Assembly (NCBI GenBank): GCA_947095535.1
Contig: OX352774.1
Location: 178,806,200-178,870,199, forward strand
Length of the DNA: 64,000 bases
DNA from: Poecilobothrus nobilitatus
Lineage: Eukaryota > Arthropoda > Insecta > Diptera > Dolichopodidae
Direction of reading: 5' to 3'
Shown here in pieces: positions 1 through 11,471 of the stretch. How positions within the stretch are numbered: the first letter of the stretch is position 1; every line of letters starts with the position of its first letter. Under the pieces are notes generated by a model. That model was not told the origin of the DNA and made no database searches. It saw only the letters and a program-made list of their open reading frames with translations. The translations under genes and the position numbers were made by a program.

Positions 1-3000
1 AAAAAAAAATTTCTTTTTAAAACTTAGTTCTTTGCCTTAAGGATAATATTAATGTACAATTAAAATTTTTAAAATTTTTTCTTTTTTTCATTATTTTGTT
101 TATTTCACTTTAACCATTCCCAATCTTAATTTAAATTTAATTTTGTATTTTATAGATATAATTACCGTTTTGTTTTTTTCAAAAACTCAGACCTATACAA
201 AATATTAGAGGTTTGTTGATAAATTTTCACTCAATTAATGGTCTATTTATATTAATATATAAATTTTCGATTTGATTTTACTTCGAATTTATATTGTCCT
301 TTTTTTCCTTTTTTTATTCTACCACCGGAACTAATATTGGAAAAATTATCTAGTAGGTACATATCTAGATACACTTATTAAGTACTAGTTTTTTCTTTCA
401 TTTGCTGATAGCAAAAAAAGTGTGTACCTACTTTTATTCTGTTAGCTTAAAATTCCAAAAACTTTATTAGTAGAAAATGTAAGAGTAGCTGAGCTGGGGA
501 TGTTAAATGAATGAGAGTATAGTGGGATGAGCAAAAAAAAAAAAAAAAAATTAATTATTCACCAAAAAAAAAAACAAAAAACATTATTTGCATTAAGTTG
601 TTAAAAAAAAGCATTTTTAGTTATTTTGTTTTGTAGCCTAAAGGATAGTATTAAAAGGATTTAAAATTTCTGTTTTAAATTATATTTTTTTTTTCTTTAG
701 AGTTAATTTTTTATTAGATTTTTTTTTTCGAACAAAAAAGGATATTTATATTTTTATATCCTTCATTTGATGCAAACAAAAACAGAAATATATTTTAAAC
801 TTTCCAAAAGGATTTTTTTGGTTTTTGTTTTGAAGGAAAACAATTTTATGTAAAGAGCGTAAGCGTAAAATATTTGGAAAAGAAATAAATTAGACATTTA
901 ATTTTAATATAATAAATATAGCTGGTGATTCTTTTGGGAATTTTCTTTTTGATTTTTATATTATGTAATACATTTTTTATATATTTTGTGTATATAATAT
1001 ATGCTACAATATGCTACGATTTTATTTAATTTTTTAACAATAGTTAAATTTACCTATATTTCATCTTTAGCATTAATTAATTTGATCTTTGAAATTTTTG
1101 AAACTTTTCCCCTTTTTTACTATTACCTAGGTCTAAACAGTTTTTTCTTGTTTTATCAATTTATTTTTTTTTCTTGTTTATCCCGGTCAATAAACTCTCA
1201 TTCAATTAACATCCTCATCTTCCTTACATTATTTACCATTCAAGTTTTAGAAATGAAAATTTAAGGTAACAGAATAAAAATATGTACCTACACACTTTCT
1301 TGCAAACAAACAAATTAAAATAAAACTAGTACATACTTAACTAAGTCATAATTCATAAATAATAAAATAAAATATTACACAACCATTAATAAAAAAAAAG
1401 AAACTTTTATATATACTGAAAAAAATAAAAAACTGAAACAATAAAAAGAAAAAAAAATAATAATTTAACAGATTTTCCAATCAATTTAACTGATTTTCCA
1501 ATATCAATCGTTTTCTTTGTCAAACAATAATTTAAATTGATTTTTAACCACCTACTGTCACTTCCTTTTCATTTTTCTTGACTCCTAAAAAAAATTTGCA
1601 TTCATTTTAAATGTCATTCGATTCAACAAAGTAAATAAATGAGAAAAATATATTTATTTATATATATCTATATATATATATATATACATTACATATATTT
1701 TCATTTTCTTCGAAATTTTCTTTTTCAGTTTTTCCAATAGTTTTTTTTCCTTTAATTTTCTATCAAATCAAAACAATAAAAAAAAAAATAAAACAGTGAT
1801 GCAAAACAGGAGTAAAATGTAAAAAACAATTAGAAGTGTCATGAAAAGTTGTAAAGAAGTGACAAATGTGACAAATATATAAAAACGGAAACAACGTGAA
1901 AGAAAAAGATAGAATGATAATACTATTTTAAATTAAGTGATATAAATTTATTATATTTTTTTTTTCTTTTCAATCTACTGAAGAATTTTTATGCATTTTG
2001 TTTTTTTTTTTTTTTTTTTTTTGTTGCATTCTAGTGCATATTTTTTTTTTTGTTTTTGTTTTTTCTTTTTAGTACCAAGAAGCTATAAATAACAGGTTTT
2101 GAAGAATTTTATATAATAGACAAAGCAAAAAAAAAAAAGGAAAATATGTATTAAGGACTCTTTTTATTAACTTGAACTATATACTTATGTAGGCATTTAT
2201 TTAAATAGGTATACATATATATATATACTTTACAGATTGTTTAAAAAACTTTTATATATACTTATTGTAATATGTTAATGTCATCCCAAACATTTATGAA
2301 GTGGATTTTATATGAAAATTTAGCGGAAAACACGTACGATTTTATAATAGATATATTTTATAATATATATATATATATATTGTACCATATTATGTGCATG
2401 TATCATGTTATTTTAAAATGAATTCCATTGACTAATTCCATTCTTTTAATAGAATATTCCTTAAGGACGATACTTCAATTGTTTTGGGTGAATTGAAAGT
2501 ATATATTAAGTATTGTATTTTTATTATTATTACGCCATATTTAAATATAAGAATTTAAAAAAAAAAAAAAAAATTAGTGATGGGTGTCCTTTTTTATTAT
2601 ATTTTTAAAAGGAGTAATAAAGAGGTAACAATCAATATTGGAAGTATTAAAAATGATAAATTAAGTGATTGTAAAAATATATGATACGTAAAAAAGAAGT
2701 TAATATTGATTTAATTTTTGCTACAGAGCAGTCTTCGATGAAACAGATACAGAGAGAGATAAAGAAAGACAAAGTGTGAATGAGTTAACTTCAATATTTA
2801 ACTAGTGTATTTTTAACATTTTCCATTGTTATAACCCCATTTTATAACCCCAAAACATTTTCTTTGAAAAGGTTGTTTTTCCTTTCGAAAATTAAAGATT
2901 TATACAAGCCTGTATATAACAGATTTCGAGATATAGGTATTATATGTATTGCATATTAAGTCGTCACAAATAAAACGTAGAAGTACTCTTTAATGGTAAA

Positions 3001-4420
3001 GAAATTTTAAATTTAATTTTTTTTTTTTTGGGGAACTCAGAAATATTTAAAAATTTTAAAATACATACTTTTTTAAATTTGTTTCTTTTTTGTTTTTTTT
3101 TAATTTTACAAATAAAATTCTGAATAATACCTAGGGTATATAAATAATAATAAAATAACTAATTGAATATCTATAAATTAATATCCTTTTAAAAAAAATT
3201 CTTTGAACTGAAAATTTGTTAATTATAGAATATACCCTGAAGTAAATCAATTTATTATATTTATTATTGTTTATATTATTCAATCCCTTAAAATCGATTA
3301 AAAAATTCAAATATTTCATTAATGAATCAATTGAAAGGATTTTTTTTTTTGTTATCAGTAAATTTTTTAATCCTTGCTAATTACAAGAAAAACAAATGAT
3401 AATTTGTTAAGAAATCATTAAAGAGGGATGTGGATATTTAAAACAAAATTTATTTTAATAAGAAGTAAATTTTTGCCTCCTTTACCTCGAAGTCCTTTAG
3501 TGTTTCTAAAAAAAAAGAAGAACAAAAAAAAAAAAAATTAATAATGAATAAATTATTTAAATAATTTTACGACTTTTTCTTGGTTCTTAGAATAAGCTTA
3601 AAAAAAATCTTCTTTTTAGCTTTAGGTTACATATTGTTTTGTTTTTTTCCGTTTCCTTTCATTGACTTTAAATTGTTCATACTAAAATAATAAAAAAAAA
3701 ACACCAACCCTCCAGTTAACAGTATAATAATAAGATAAATATTTTCGATATAAATTTTTTTTTTTTATGTGGATGTGTGAATGCGTATCCTTTTTTCTTT
3801 ATAATTTTTTTTTTTTCGTTTTTTTAGGAATATTGAACCTATATTTTATAAAACACATCCTTTCAATCTTTCATTTTTTAATTTTGTAAGTTTTTCTTTT
3901 TTGTTTTTTGCTTTTTCAATATTTATGCAATTTACATTATTGTTTTTATTATATTTTTCTTTTTTTTTTTTATCTTTGTGAATTTCTTTTTACAACAATT
4001 GTTAGAATTTTTTTTTTAAATTTCGGATCTAAAAAAAAAACAAAATAAAAGAGAAAAAAAACAACATGAAATATGGTAAATCGGACAAATAAACAAGTTC
4101 AAAATTTTAAATTGTGGAATGTCCGTAAAATATAATTTTATGTTTTACCAAATATATATGGTATATATGTATTACAATATAATAAGAGTTGTCAACTATT
4201 TGAAAATTGTTAACTTTTCGAGTTTCGGATTAAAATTACTTTTTTTTTTTTAGAGATGCTGTTTTTGGATAATGTTGTTTAGAGACTCTAGACCATATTG
4301 TCGTAACTCTAGACCATATGATTTTGTAAAATGATTTTTAATTGTTAAGAAAAATCTTTAAGATGTTAGGCAATTTCTTTAATTATTTTAAATACGTGCA
4401 CTCATATAAAAGTTGTAGAA
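1..4420. other. A/T-rich non-coding DNA
   Basis: No gene seen. The stretch is made of poly-A and poly-T tracts and (TA)n runs (for example about 1664-1686 and 2357-2380). The only ORFs are low-complexity Phe/Tyr/Leu/Ile/Asn strings, such as the one at 1001-1264, without recognisable domains or codon bias. It fits intergenic or deep intronic DNA. Confidence 0.7.
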
Positions 4421-4498
4421 GCCTCGGTCACCTAGTGGTTAAGAGGGTATAAAATACGCTGTAAACATAGAAGGAGTGCGGGTTCTAATCCCACACCC
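4421..4498 (+). repeat. tRNA-derived SINE head (truncated copy)
   Basis: This 78-bp stretch matches the head of the SINE at 51995-52177. It has an A-box-like sequence (TCACCTAGTGG, 4428-4438) and a B-box-like sequence (GGTTCTAATCC, 4481-4491), the internal RNA polymerase III promoter signals of tRNA genes. The region between them contains the ATAAAAT loop seen in the full copy. The SINE body is not recognisable downstream. A 15-bp direct repeat (AATTATTTTAAATAC) at 4381-4395 and 4544-4558 could be a target-site duplication, but chance is possible in such A/T-rich DNA. It is not called a working tRNA because the anticodon stem is mismatched and related heads occur attached to SINE bodies. Confidence 0.6.
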
Positions 4499-4559
4499 GA
4501 AACATAATTCATAATGATTTTTGCGACAAAAAAGAAAATCCACAATTATTTTAAATACT

Positions 4560-4960
4560 TTAGTTGTTAAAATATGTAAAATAATAACTAAGGGTCTTAC
4601 TGTTGATTACAAAACTAAGGTTATTTATCAGGGCCCCACTATTTTAAATTCTTTGATGTTGAAATATTTATGTAAAAAAGATAATTGGGAAAGACTTTAG
4701 AGTTAATCACAAAATCAGGGTTTGTTTATGAAGCGCTTTGGGGCGGCTTTAAAATAATTAGAAAAAACTTTATACTTAGTTTGTTACAAAATCAAAATTT
4801 TTTGCTTTTTCTAGAATATTCTTTGCACAAGTTTTAATCTGTGGATTCTTGATTGTAAATTTTTTTTTATGAATTTTGTTTTTTTTGTGGATTTTTGTTT
4901 GTGAATTTTGTCAGTACCTCAGAAAAAAGGGATTATTTTAAAAATTCTGTACTAGTAACT
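4560..4960. repeat. Three degenerate repeats related to the GGTG-end family
   Basis: Three diverged units of roughly 95 bp begin near 4563, 4657 and 4749. Each holds a 'GTTAAAATAT'-like start followed by 'ACAAAATCA(G/A)GGTT'-like sequence. The same pattern occurs once in each GGTG-end repeat (around 26485-26550 and 60430-60510). I infer a locally amplified internal piece of that family. No coding sequence seen. Confidence 0.4.
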
Positions 4961-5026
4961 ATAGTAATTTTACATAAAGAGTTGTTTTTCTTTTGAAATC
5001 ATTAAACATTTTCTTTGTCCTTTTTA

Positions 5027-6369
5027 GCACATTTCCAAAAAATTTTTGAAAAAATGTGCTTATTAGTTTCACTCTGTCCGTCCGTCCGTCCGTCCGTCCG
5101 TCCGTCCGTCTGTTTACAAAACTTCTACACCGTTAAAGATAGAGAAAAAAAATTTTAACCATAGGTAGGTCTCATGAAAAAAATAATTTTGTGGAACAAC
5201 TTTTTCATGTAGCCCCCCCCATTACGGAGCTACAGCCCCTTAAACTTTGAAAAAGCCCTATTTTTAAATGCATATATCTTATGTTCTGCTTAAGATTTTT
5301 TCAATCTGAAAACGTCATTCGACAGGTATTTTATCTACAGGTATTTTATTAAAGATTTTATCTTTTATCTTTGTAAATTAATATCAAAATTATACAATTT
5401 TTTTAAATTTAGTATTTAAATTTACCGTTATGTGAAAACCAAATTTTGCATGATTTTTCTACCTTCATAACTCCGGCACGCTTCTAGATAGAAGCCTGAA
5501 ATTTTGAGACAAGAAAGAACTTTTAGAATTAGTATAAGTTTGCTCAGAAAATTTTTTCGGACCACCCCCTGTTTATGAGCTATTAGGGCTTAAAAATTGA
5601 AAATTTGCTATTTTTAAACACCTGTAACTTAGGAACCTGTACATATTTTGCTTCTGCAAGATATAAAAATTAAAGCTACAATAATATATTTTTACGTGTG
5701 TTAAAGGTTTATTTTAATTGTAAAGGGTTCCAAAGTTGCAGCTCTTCAAAATTGCGAAAAAGGCCCATTTTCAGATGTATATATCTCGGGCTCTGCGTAA
5801 TAATTTTGCAATCTAAAACCGCCAGAAGATCGAAATTTTTATTATCTAAATAAAACAGTATCAAAATTATGTAATATTTTGTAATTTACTATTTAAATTT
5901 ACCGTTATGTGAAAACCACATTTTGCATGAAATTTCTTTTTTCATAACTCCGGCACCGCTTTAGATAGGAACCTGAAATTTTGAGACAAGAAAGAACTTT
6001 TAGAATTAGTATAAGTTTCCTCAGAAAATTTTTTGGTAACACCCCCTCTTTAAGAGTTATTACGCCTCAAAAATTGAAAATTTGCTATTTTTAGACACCT
6101 GTAACTTAGGCACCTGTACAAATTTTTCTTCGGCAAGACATGAAAATTAAAGGTTCAATAATATATTTTTACGTGTGTTAACGGCTTTTCTTAGTTATAT
6201 AGGATTCCAGACTTACGGCCCCTCAAAATTTCAAAAATGTCCTATTTTCACATTTTTTCTTATTACATGAAATTTTCAAATTTTTGTGTAAGTCACACTT
6301 CTAAACAGTTTGTATTGAGTTTTAGAAATGTGCGCTTTTAAAAACCGTTGGTTTACATTCTACCTTGTT
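5027..6369 (+). repeat. GTCC dispersed repeat, longest copy
   Basis: This is the longest of at least seven copies. It opens with a hairpin (GCACATTT...AAATGTGC, 5027-5059), followed by TTAGTTTCACTCT and a (GTCC)n microsatellite at 5076-5111, then TTTACAAAACTTCTACACCG. It closes with AAATGTGCGC and an AAAACCGTTGGTTTACATT motif. In the 22-kb copy the closing motif is TTTTGGAAATGTGC, the reverse complement of the opening GCACATTTCCAAAA, so the element has partly inverted ends. Unlike other copies, its body is a two-unit tandem repeat: TTTACCGTTATGTGAAAACC occurs at 5421 and 5898, a period of 477 bp. No ORF seen; it looks like a non-autonomous element of unknown class. Confidence 0.75.
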
Positions 6370-8141
6370 TATTTTGAAATTAATTAAAAACGAAAATTAA
6401 TCGATTTTTTTTTTATATAAAACAAATGGTTGGTAACACTTTTATATTATATTAGGATTTTTGTATAAATACCTTTTTTTTTTGGTTTTTGAGCTTTTCT
6501 TTTGTAAATTTATGCACATATTTTAATTTTCCTTAAAATATTATAACTACATATACATACATATGTTGTTAATAATATGTATATATATATAAGATTCTTA
6601 GTATATTTAGTGTATAACAAAATATTTATAATACATAATATAAATATATATATATATATACATGGATACAAGTATGTATATTAATAAAATAAAATTATAC
6701 ACCTATTTTATATAAAAGATTATTTGATATATTTAAAATATTTTTTATCTCTTTTTATTTTGAATAAGAATCCTTTTGTTGTCCTTGACGTGGAAATTTT
6801 CGTATTTTTTTTTTTTTTTTTATCATACTTTTAGTTTTGTTTTTATTTTATTATTATTATTTAATTTTTTTTTTTGTGAAAAGTTTTTTCTTACAAAAAA
6901 TATTAGGATCAACTTATGTATATTTTCAAAAATAAAATAATTCAGACAAATATATATATATATAATTATACATATGTACAAAATATATATATACAATTAT
7001 TTACGTGTATATATACAATATGAATAATATACGTATCTAAAAATAAATATTAAAAAACAAAAAAAAAAAAAAAAAAAATGTCAATGGCCAAAAGGCATCT
7101 AAATTGAGGTCATTGAGAAAAACTTGAATATTTATTTATTTTGGAATACAAAAAGTAAACCAAAATTAAGGATATAAAAAAAAAAAAAAAAAGAGGAAAT
7201 CAAAACATTCCATAAACATCAGTTGTGAATATACAAAACATGATCAATTTTTTTTTTTTTGTTTTGGAATAAAATTCTGCTTTACTTTTGCCTGATTTCT
7301 ATCCATGGTTGAATGGTTCAGTAGATTATATTTATTATTTTTTTTTGGTAATAACAGATTATCTTTTAATATTAGAATACAAAATGCATAAATATATTTT
7401 CTGTATATATATGTGTATATATATATGTATATATGTATATATGTAATATATAAATAAAATATCAAAATAAGGATAATATAAAATATATAGTTAGAATATA
7501 AATTTGAATGTGTGAATGTGTGCATTGTTAATTATTATTTTTGATTTATTTCCAAAAAAAAAACAAAAATTTTTCTTTCCTTTATTTTAGAGTTTTTCTG
7601 TTTTAAGGTTAGTTTTTGAGGTTTTTTGATTAAATTTATAACGAGTGAAAAGTGATAAATAATTTGGGAAATTTTTGTCTATCGTTTTTTTTATCTTAAT
7701 TTATAACTAAAGTTAAATTCACAAAAATTTGCTTATTCTTAAATTTTTTTTTTTTTTTGAATTAAAGTATGTATCTATAACTATCCCTTTTTTTGTATCA
7801 GATAATGCAAAATTATTTCATATTACCTGAATTTGGCATTAAAATATTTATTTTAAAATCTCAAGATAAAATTTTATTCATTTGATTTATTTTATCTAAA
7901 AAATTTTCTAATTAAAATGCAATAATTACTTTTATTATTTTATAATTAATTTTTGTTTATTTTTTTTTTTTATTTACAGGTATGTGATATATTTGAAATG
8001 TTTCAAAAAAAAGTTACTGTGAATAACAAAAGCAAGGTATAAAATAGAAATTTTAAGTATATAACAATATAAATTTTTTTAATGATATAAGTAACAAAAT
8101 AATTTTATTATTTCTCGCTGAAACTATGATGCTAAACTATT
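6370..8141. other. A/T-rich non-coding DNA
   Basis: No gene seen. Contains (TA)n and TATG-type microsatellites around 6540-6665, 6950-7020 and 7400-7445, and several poly-T tracts. The ORF on the minus strand at 7244-7525 is microsatellite-derived (runs of Ile-Tyr) and is not called. Confidence 0.65.
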
Positions 8142-8269
8142 GGCTCGAAAGCATAAAACTGACCTAGAACTCAAAACTTTTATTTTGAAACAAAACTATA
8201 AGTTTAGGTATATATTTTGTATGTAAAAATGAGATTTGAGTACAAGCTCGTGTTTTATGCATTTGACCT
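8142..8269. mobile_element. Hairpin MITE (GGYC-AAWGCATAAAAC family)
   Basis: A 128-bp element with inverted ends: left GGCTCGAAAGCATAAAAC, right (reverse complement) GGTCAAATGCATAAAAC. The interior carries AACTCAAA / TTTGAGTAC segments that also pair. The element is flanked by TATT on both sides, a possible 4-bp target duplication. Related copies sit at 48736-48853 and 51754-51982. No coding capacity; it would be a non-autonomous DNA transposon moved in trans. Confidence 0.55.
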
Positions 8270-8720
8270 ATTATTAGGGTTGGAATTATGTACGAGTATT
8301 TACTCTATGTACCTATATATATCAGGGACAAATACTGCCCTGCGGTTCAAATTAATTTTAAAAAGCTGATGCCAAATTAAGGTGTTAGTAAACTAGAATA
8401 CATTTTTCTACATACAAATACCATTTAAAATTTAAATTTCAAATCAATTCTTTCATTAGTAACATACAATCAATAATCAATTATTAAATGCACATCTATT
8501 ACGGATGATGATGTCTTTACTGTTTAAATTAAATATTAGAAAGCTGAGGTTATATTAAAGTATTATAGATAAGAAAGTAAAGTAAAAATATTAGGAAGTA
8601 AAACCATCTGGCGGACAAGGTATCAAAGAAGGCATTTGAGATAAACGCTGGCATTCAATATTAAGGAAAACTTTTTTGAGTTGACTAAAAGGGCTGGGCA
8701 CCTAATAAACTTGGATTAAA

Positions 8721-8991
8721 ACTAGAGTCTTGTGGCAGAATATTAGTTTTAAAAGATCCAAATATTGTATGTTTTGTCACTCTGAACCTGAAATAGATAA
8801 TTGGTTTGGTGCTACGTATAACCCGTATGCATGTGAATCTTAACTAGAAATATTGTAAAGGAACTGAGGCTATACAGAGCGTGGAGGACTACTTTTTCTG
8901 TACTAGTCCCAGTTTATCAAGAAAAATGTGGAAATATTTCGATAGTTTCTTTTTCCGAGATTTAAGTGAACTCTCTGACATGGATCTGTAA
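8721..8991 (+). pseudogene. Non-LTR retrotransposon ORF2 tail (RNase H-bearing type)
   Basis: Translated pieces in two frames match the C-terminal pattern of RNase H-bearing insect non-LTR elements (I/LOA-like). Near 8721 'RVLWQNISFKRSKY' resembles the W-P-x-I-x-x-K-R-S motif near the end of the RNase H domain. Further on 'YFFCTSPSLSRKMWKYF' and 'FFFRDLSELSDMDL' resemble the usual H-F-L-C-x-C-P-A-L-x-R-R and D-L-S-E-L tail, ending at a TAA (8989-8991). Stops and frame changes separate the pieces, so it is dead. Everything upstream of the RNase H end is missing, as expected for a 5'-truncated LINE. The motif match is from memory of the families; the exact clade is uncertain. Confidence 0.55.
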
Positions 8992-10376
8992 AGCTTTTTT
9001 TTTTTAGCATAAGTACCCTTTAAAATTTACACACGTACATTACTCCGTAATTAACATTTTAGTATTAATAAAATTGAAAGTATCAAGAACGAAACTTTGA
9101 TGCATCCCTTATTCAGTTCTGTTTTTTTTTTTTTTTCTATTATTAAAAAATATATAAAGCCATTTGATAAAACCCAGCACTATAAATTCTCCAGATATAT
9201 ATGAAATTTCCACATGGCTGCTTCAAAGTATAATACAATATATAAAATTGTGTATTTATAGTATTATAATATTACATAATATGCATATATGTACTTACAT
9301 ATATATTTATATAGAATTTATATACGAGTAAATTTTAATTTTCTGTTCTTCCGATTGAATATTGAAAATCTGAAGTCTGAAATCTCTAGAGAAAAAACAT
9401 AAAAAAAAAAAAAAAACAAATATAACAATTATTATATGTAAAAGTATGTATATACATGTATATTCATTTCTACATAAGTATATGCAATATGTATATTTGT
9501 ATATCCACATATTTATACAAGTTTTATTTATTATTTATTTGTTTATTTATTGTATAATATATATATGTATATATATGCCCAAATAACCATCAATTATGTT
9601 TATTTGTAGCAATGGACTAAATGAGATTTTTTGTTTTTATGCTTTTTGACGATGATTTTTTTTTTTTTTTATGAAAATGAATTTTTATGCTCTAAAATTA
9701 AATTGATGAGAGGAGTTGTCTAACTTGAGGCGTATCTTCATATATGTATATCTAAAACTATAAAATATTTGTTTGAATAAACGTACATACATATATGTAC
9801 ATATATATATATATATATATATTTTGATATTTGATTTTTCATAATTTTTGGGAATATTAGAATTCAAAAATTAAAATGAATAGGTATTAAAAATTGAAAC
9901 TATACGACATTTTATCAAAATAATGACCCAATTGGTTTGAGAGTTAAAGTGTTAAAAACTATAATATCGATCATATGGATTTAATTTTTGTTTTAATTTC
10001 CTAAAATTTTTTGTACAAATAAAAAAAAATTGAGATATAAAATTTAAATGCTAATAGTAAAGAAAATTTAGGCAGAAAATTTACAAAAAAAAAAAAATTA
10101 ATAAATCGGGTACCTATAGCGCATTAGATTTTATATGCTAAAAATTTATTGAAAAAGATATTTTTCAAGCTAAAAGTGATTTAAATAATAAATAAAGTTT
10201 AATGTAATATAGGACATCTTTAATATACATAATTAGCAAATATCTATTTTTTGGCTAATAAAACTGTATACACTTTAACAGTTTCACTTTAAGTTTCTAG
10301 AAGTAGGAGAATTTAGAAGTAGATTGATTGCCACGATTTCTAGTTATTATAAAAATGAAGAAAGGTAGTATCTAGA
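8992..10376. other. A/T-rich non-coding DNA
   Basis: No gene seen. Contains TATG/TA microsatellites (around 9280-9310, 9430-9500, 9555-9580 and 9785-9825) and poly-A/T tracts. The minus-strand ORFs at 9307-9510 and 9685-9867 run through these microsatellites and are not called. Confidence 0.6.
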
Positions 10377-11263
10377 ACCTATGTAAAACTTTTAGGATTG
10401 TATTTCTTCTTCATCAAAATTTTGAAGTTTTCATAGAATTTTTTGTCTTAGAAAAATCTTAAAAATAAAGAGATACCTTCTTCAATTTTAAGGAAACCCT
10501 ATACTTATAATTCGTTAATGAAAACCTGCCTGTTGACAACTTTACTTAACAACTGGACATTTGATCAGTGGATATACCTCGCAAAAAAGTCACTTAACAA
10601 AAAGACATTTAGCAAAATGGATAATTAGCAAAAGAACATTTAACAACTGTAACAGCTGGACACTTAACAACTTGGATACTTAGTAACTTGGATATTTGGT
10701 AACTTGGACGGTTAACAACTTTTACAAGTGAACACTTCGCAGCTTTTACCAATCAACAATTTAATTTTTAACTCTATGATTTCATTATCTCTTTCATTGG
10801 CTGCATGAATTTGTTTCAAAATAATTAATATGGAAAACATAAATTTTGTTTTTGAAAAAAAATCCCTCAATTCGCTCAAGATTTAGACATTTGGCAACTT
10901 TTATTTATGTAGGATTTCAAAAACAGACACTTCGCAAAAAAGACTTAACAAAGGATACTTAAACAATGCGTTGAATGTTTACATAAATAAAAGTTGACAA
11001 ATGTTCAAATATTAAATGATTAATTTGCAAAATGTCTTTTTGTTAAGTGTCTTTTTTCGAGGTATATCCACTGATCAAATGTCCAGTTGTTAAGTAAAAG
11101 TTGTCAACAGGCAGGTTTCCATTAACGAATTATAAGTATAGGGTTTCTTTAAAATTGAAGAAAGTATCTCTTTATTTTTAAGATTTTTCTAAGACAAAAA
11201 ATTCTATGAAAACTTCAAAATTTTGATGAAGAAGAAATACAATCCTAAAACTTTTACATAGGT
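10377..11263. mobile_element. Foldback element with about 235-bp inverted arms
   Basis: The left arm (10377 to about 10612) reads ACCTATGTAAAA... and its near-perfect reverse complement forms the right arm (about 11030-11263). Differences are a few substitutions and single-base gaps. The loop contains a second, nested inverted repeat: TGGCAACTTTTATTTATGTA near 10891 pairs with sequence at about 10979-11005. The inner arm and loop hold diverged short repeats of roughly 17-19 bp built on 'ACTTAACAACTTGGA' (about 10600-10740). Similar units in reverse orientation continue beyond the right arm to about 11400. Long inverted arms containing short internal repeats are the hallmark of foldback elements such as Drosophila FB. 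No transposase is encoded. No clear target-site duplication was seen. Confidence 0.75.
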
Positions 11264-11471
11264 GTCCATTTTGCTAAATGTAATTTTGTTAAGTTTCTGT
11301 TTTGCTAAATTTCTTTTTGTTAAAAGTCTTTTTTTCAGAAATGTCCACTGATTGAATATCCAGTAGCTAAATGAAAGTTGCCAAGTGTACCGTACCCTTC
11401 GTTAATACATTCAAAAATGCAATACTGTAGAATTAAATTGTTATCTCTTAGTCTTAAAATTGCGCAGTAGC

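Noticed and set aside
4421..4498. Functional tRNA gene
   Set aside because: The anticodon stem is mismatched, no acceptor stem closes, and the same sequence forms the head of SINE copies at 45.5 and 52.0 kb.
5076..5111. CRISPR-like array
   Set aside because: The short GTCC repeats are contiguous with no spacers; it is a microsatellite within a dispersed element.
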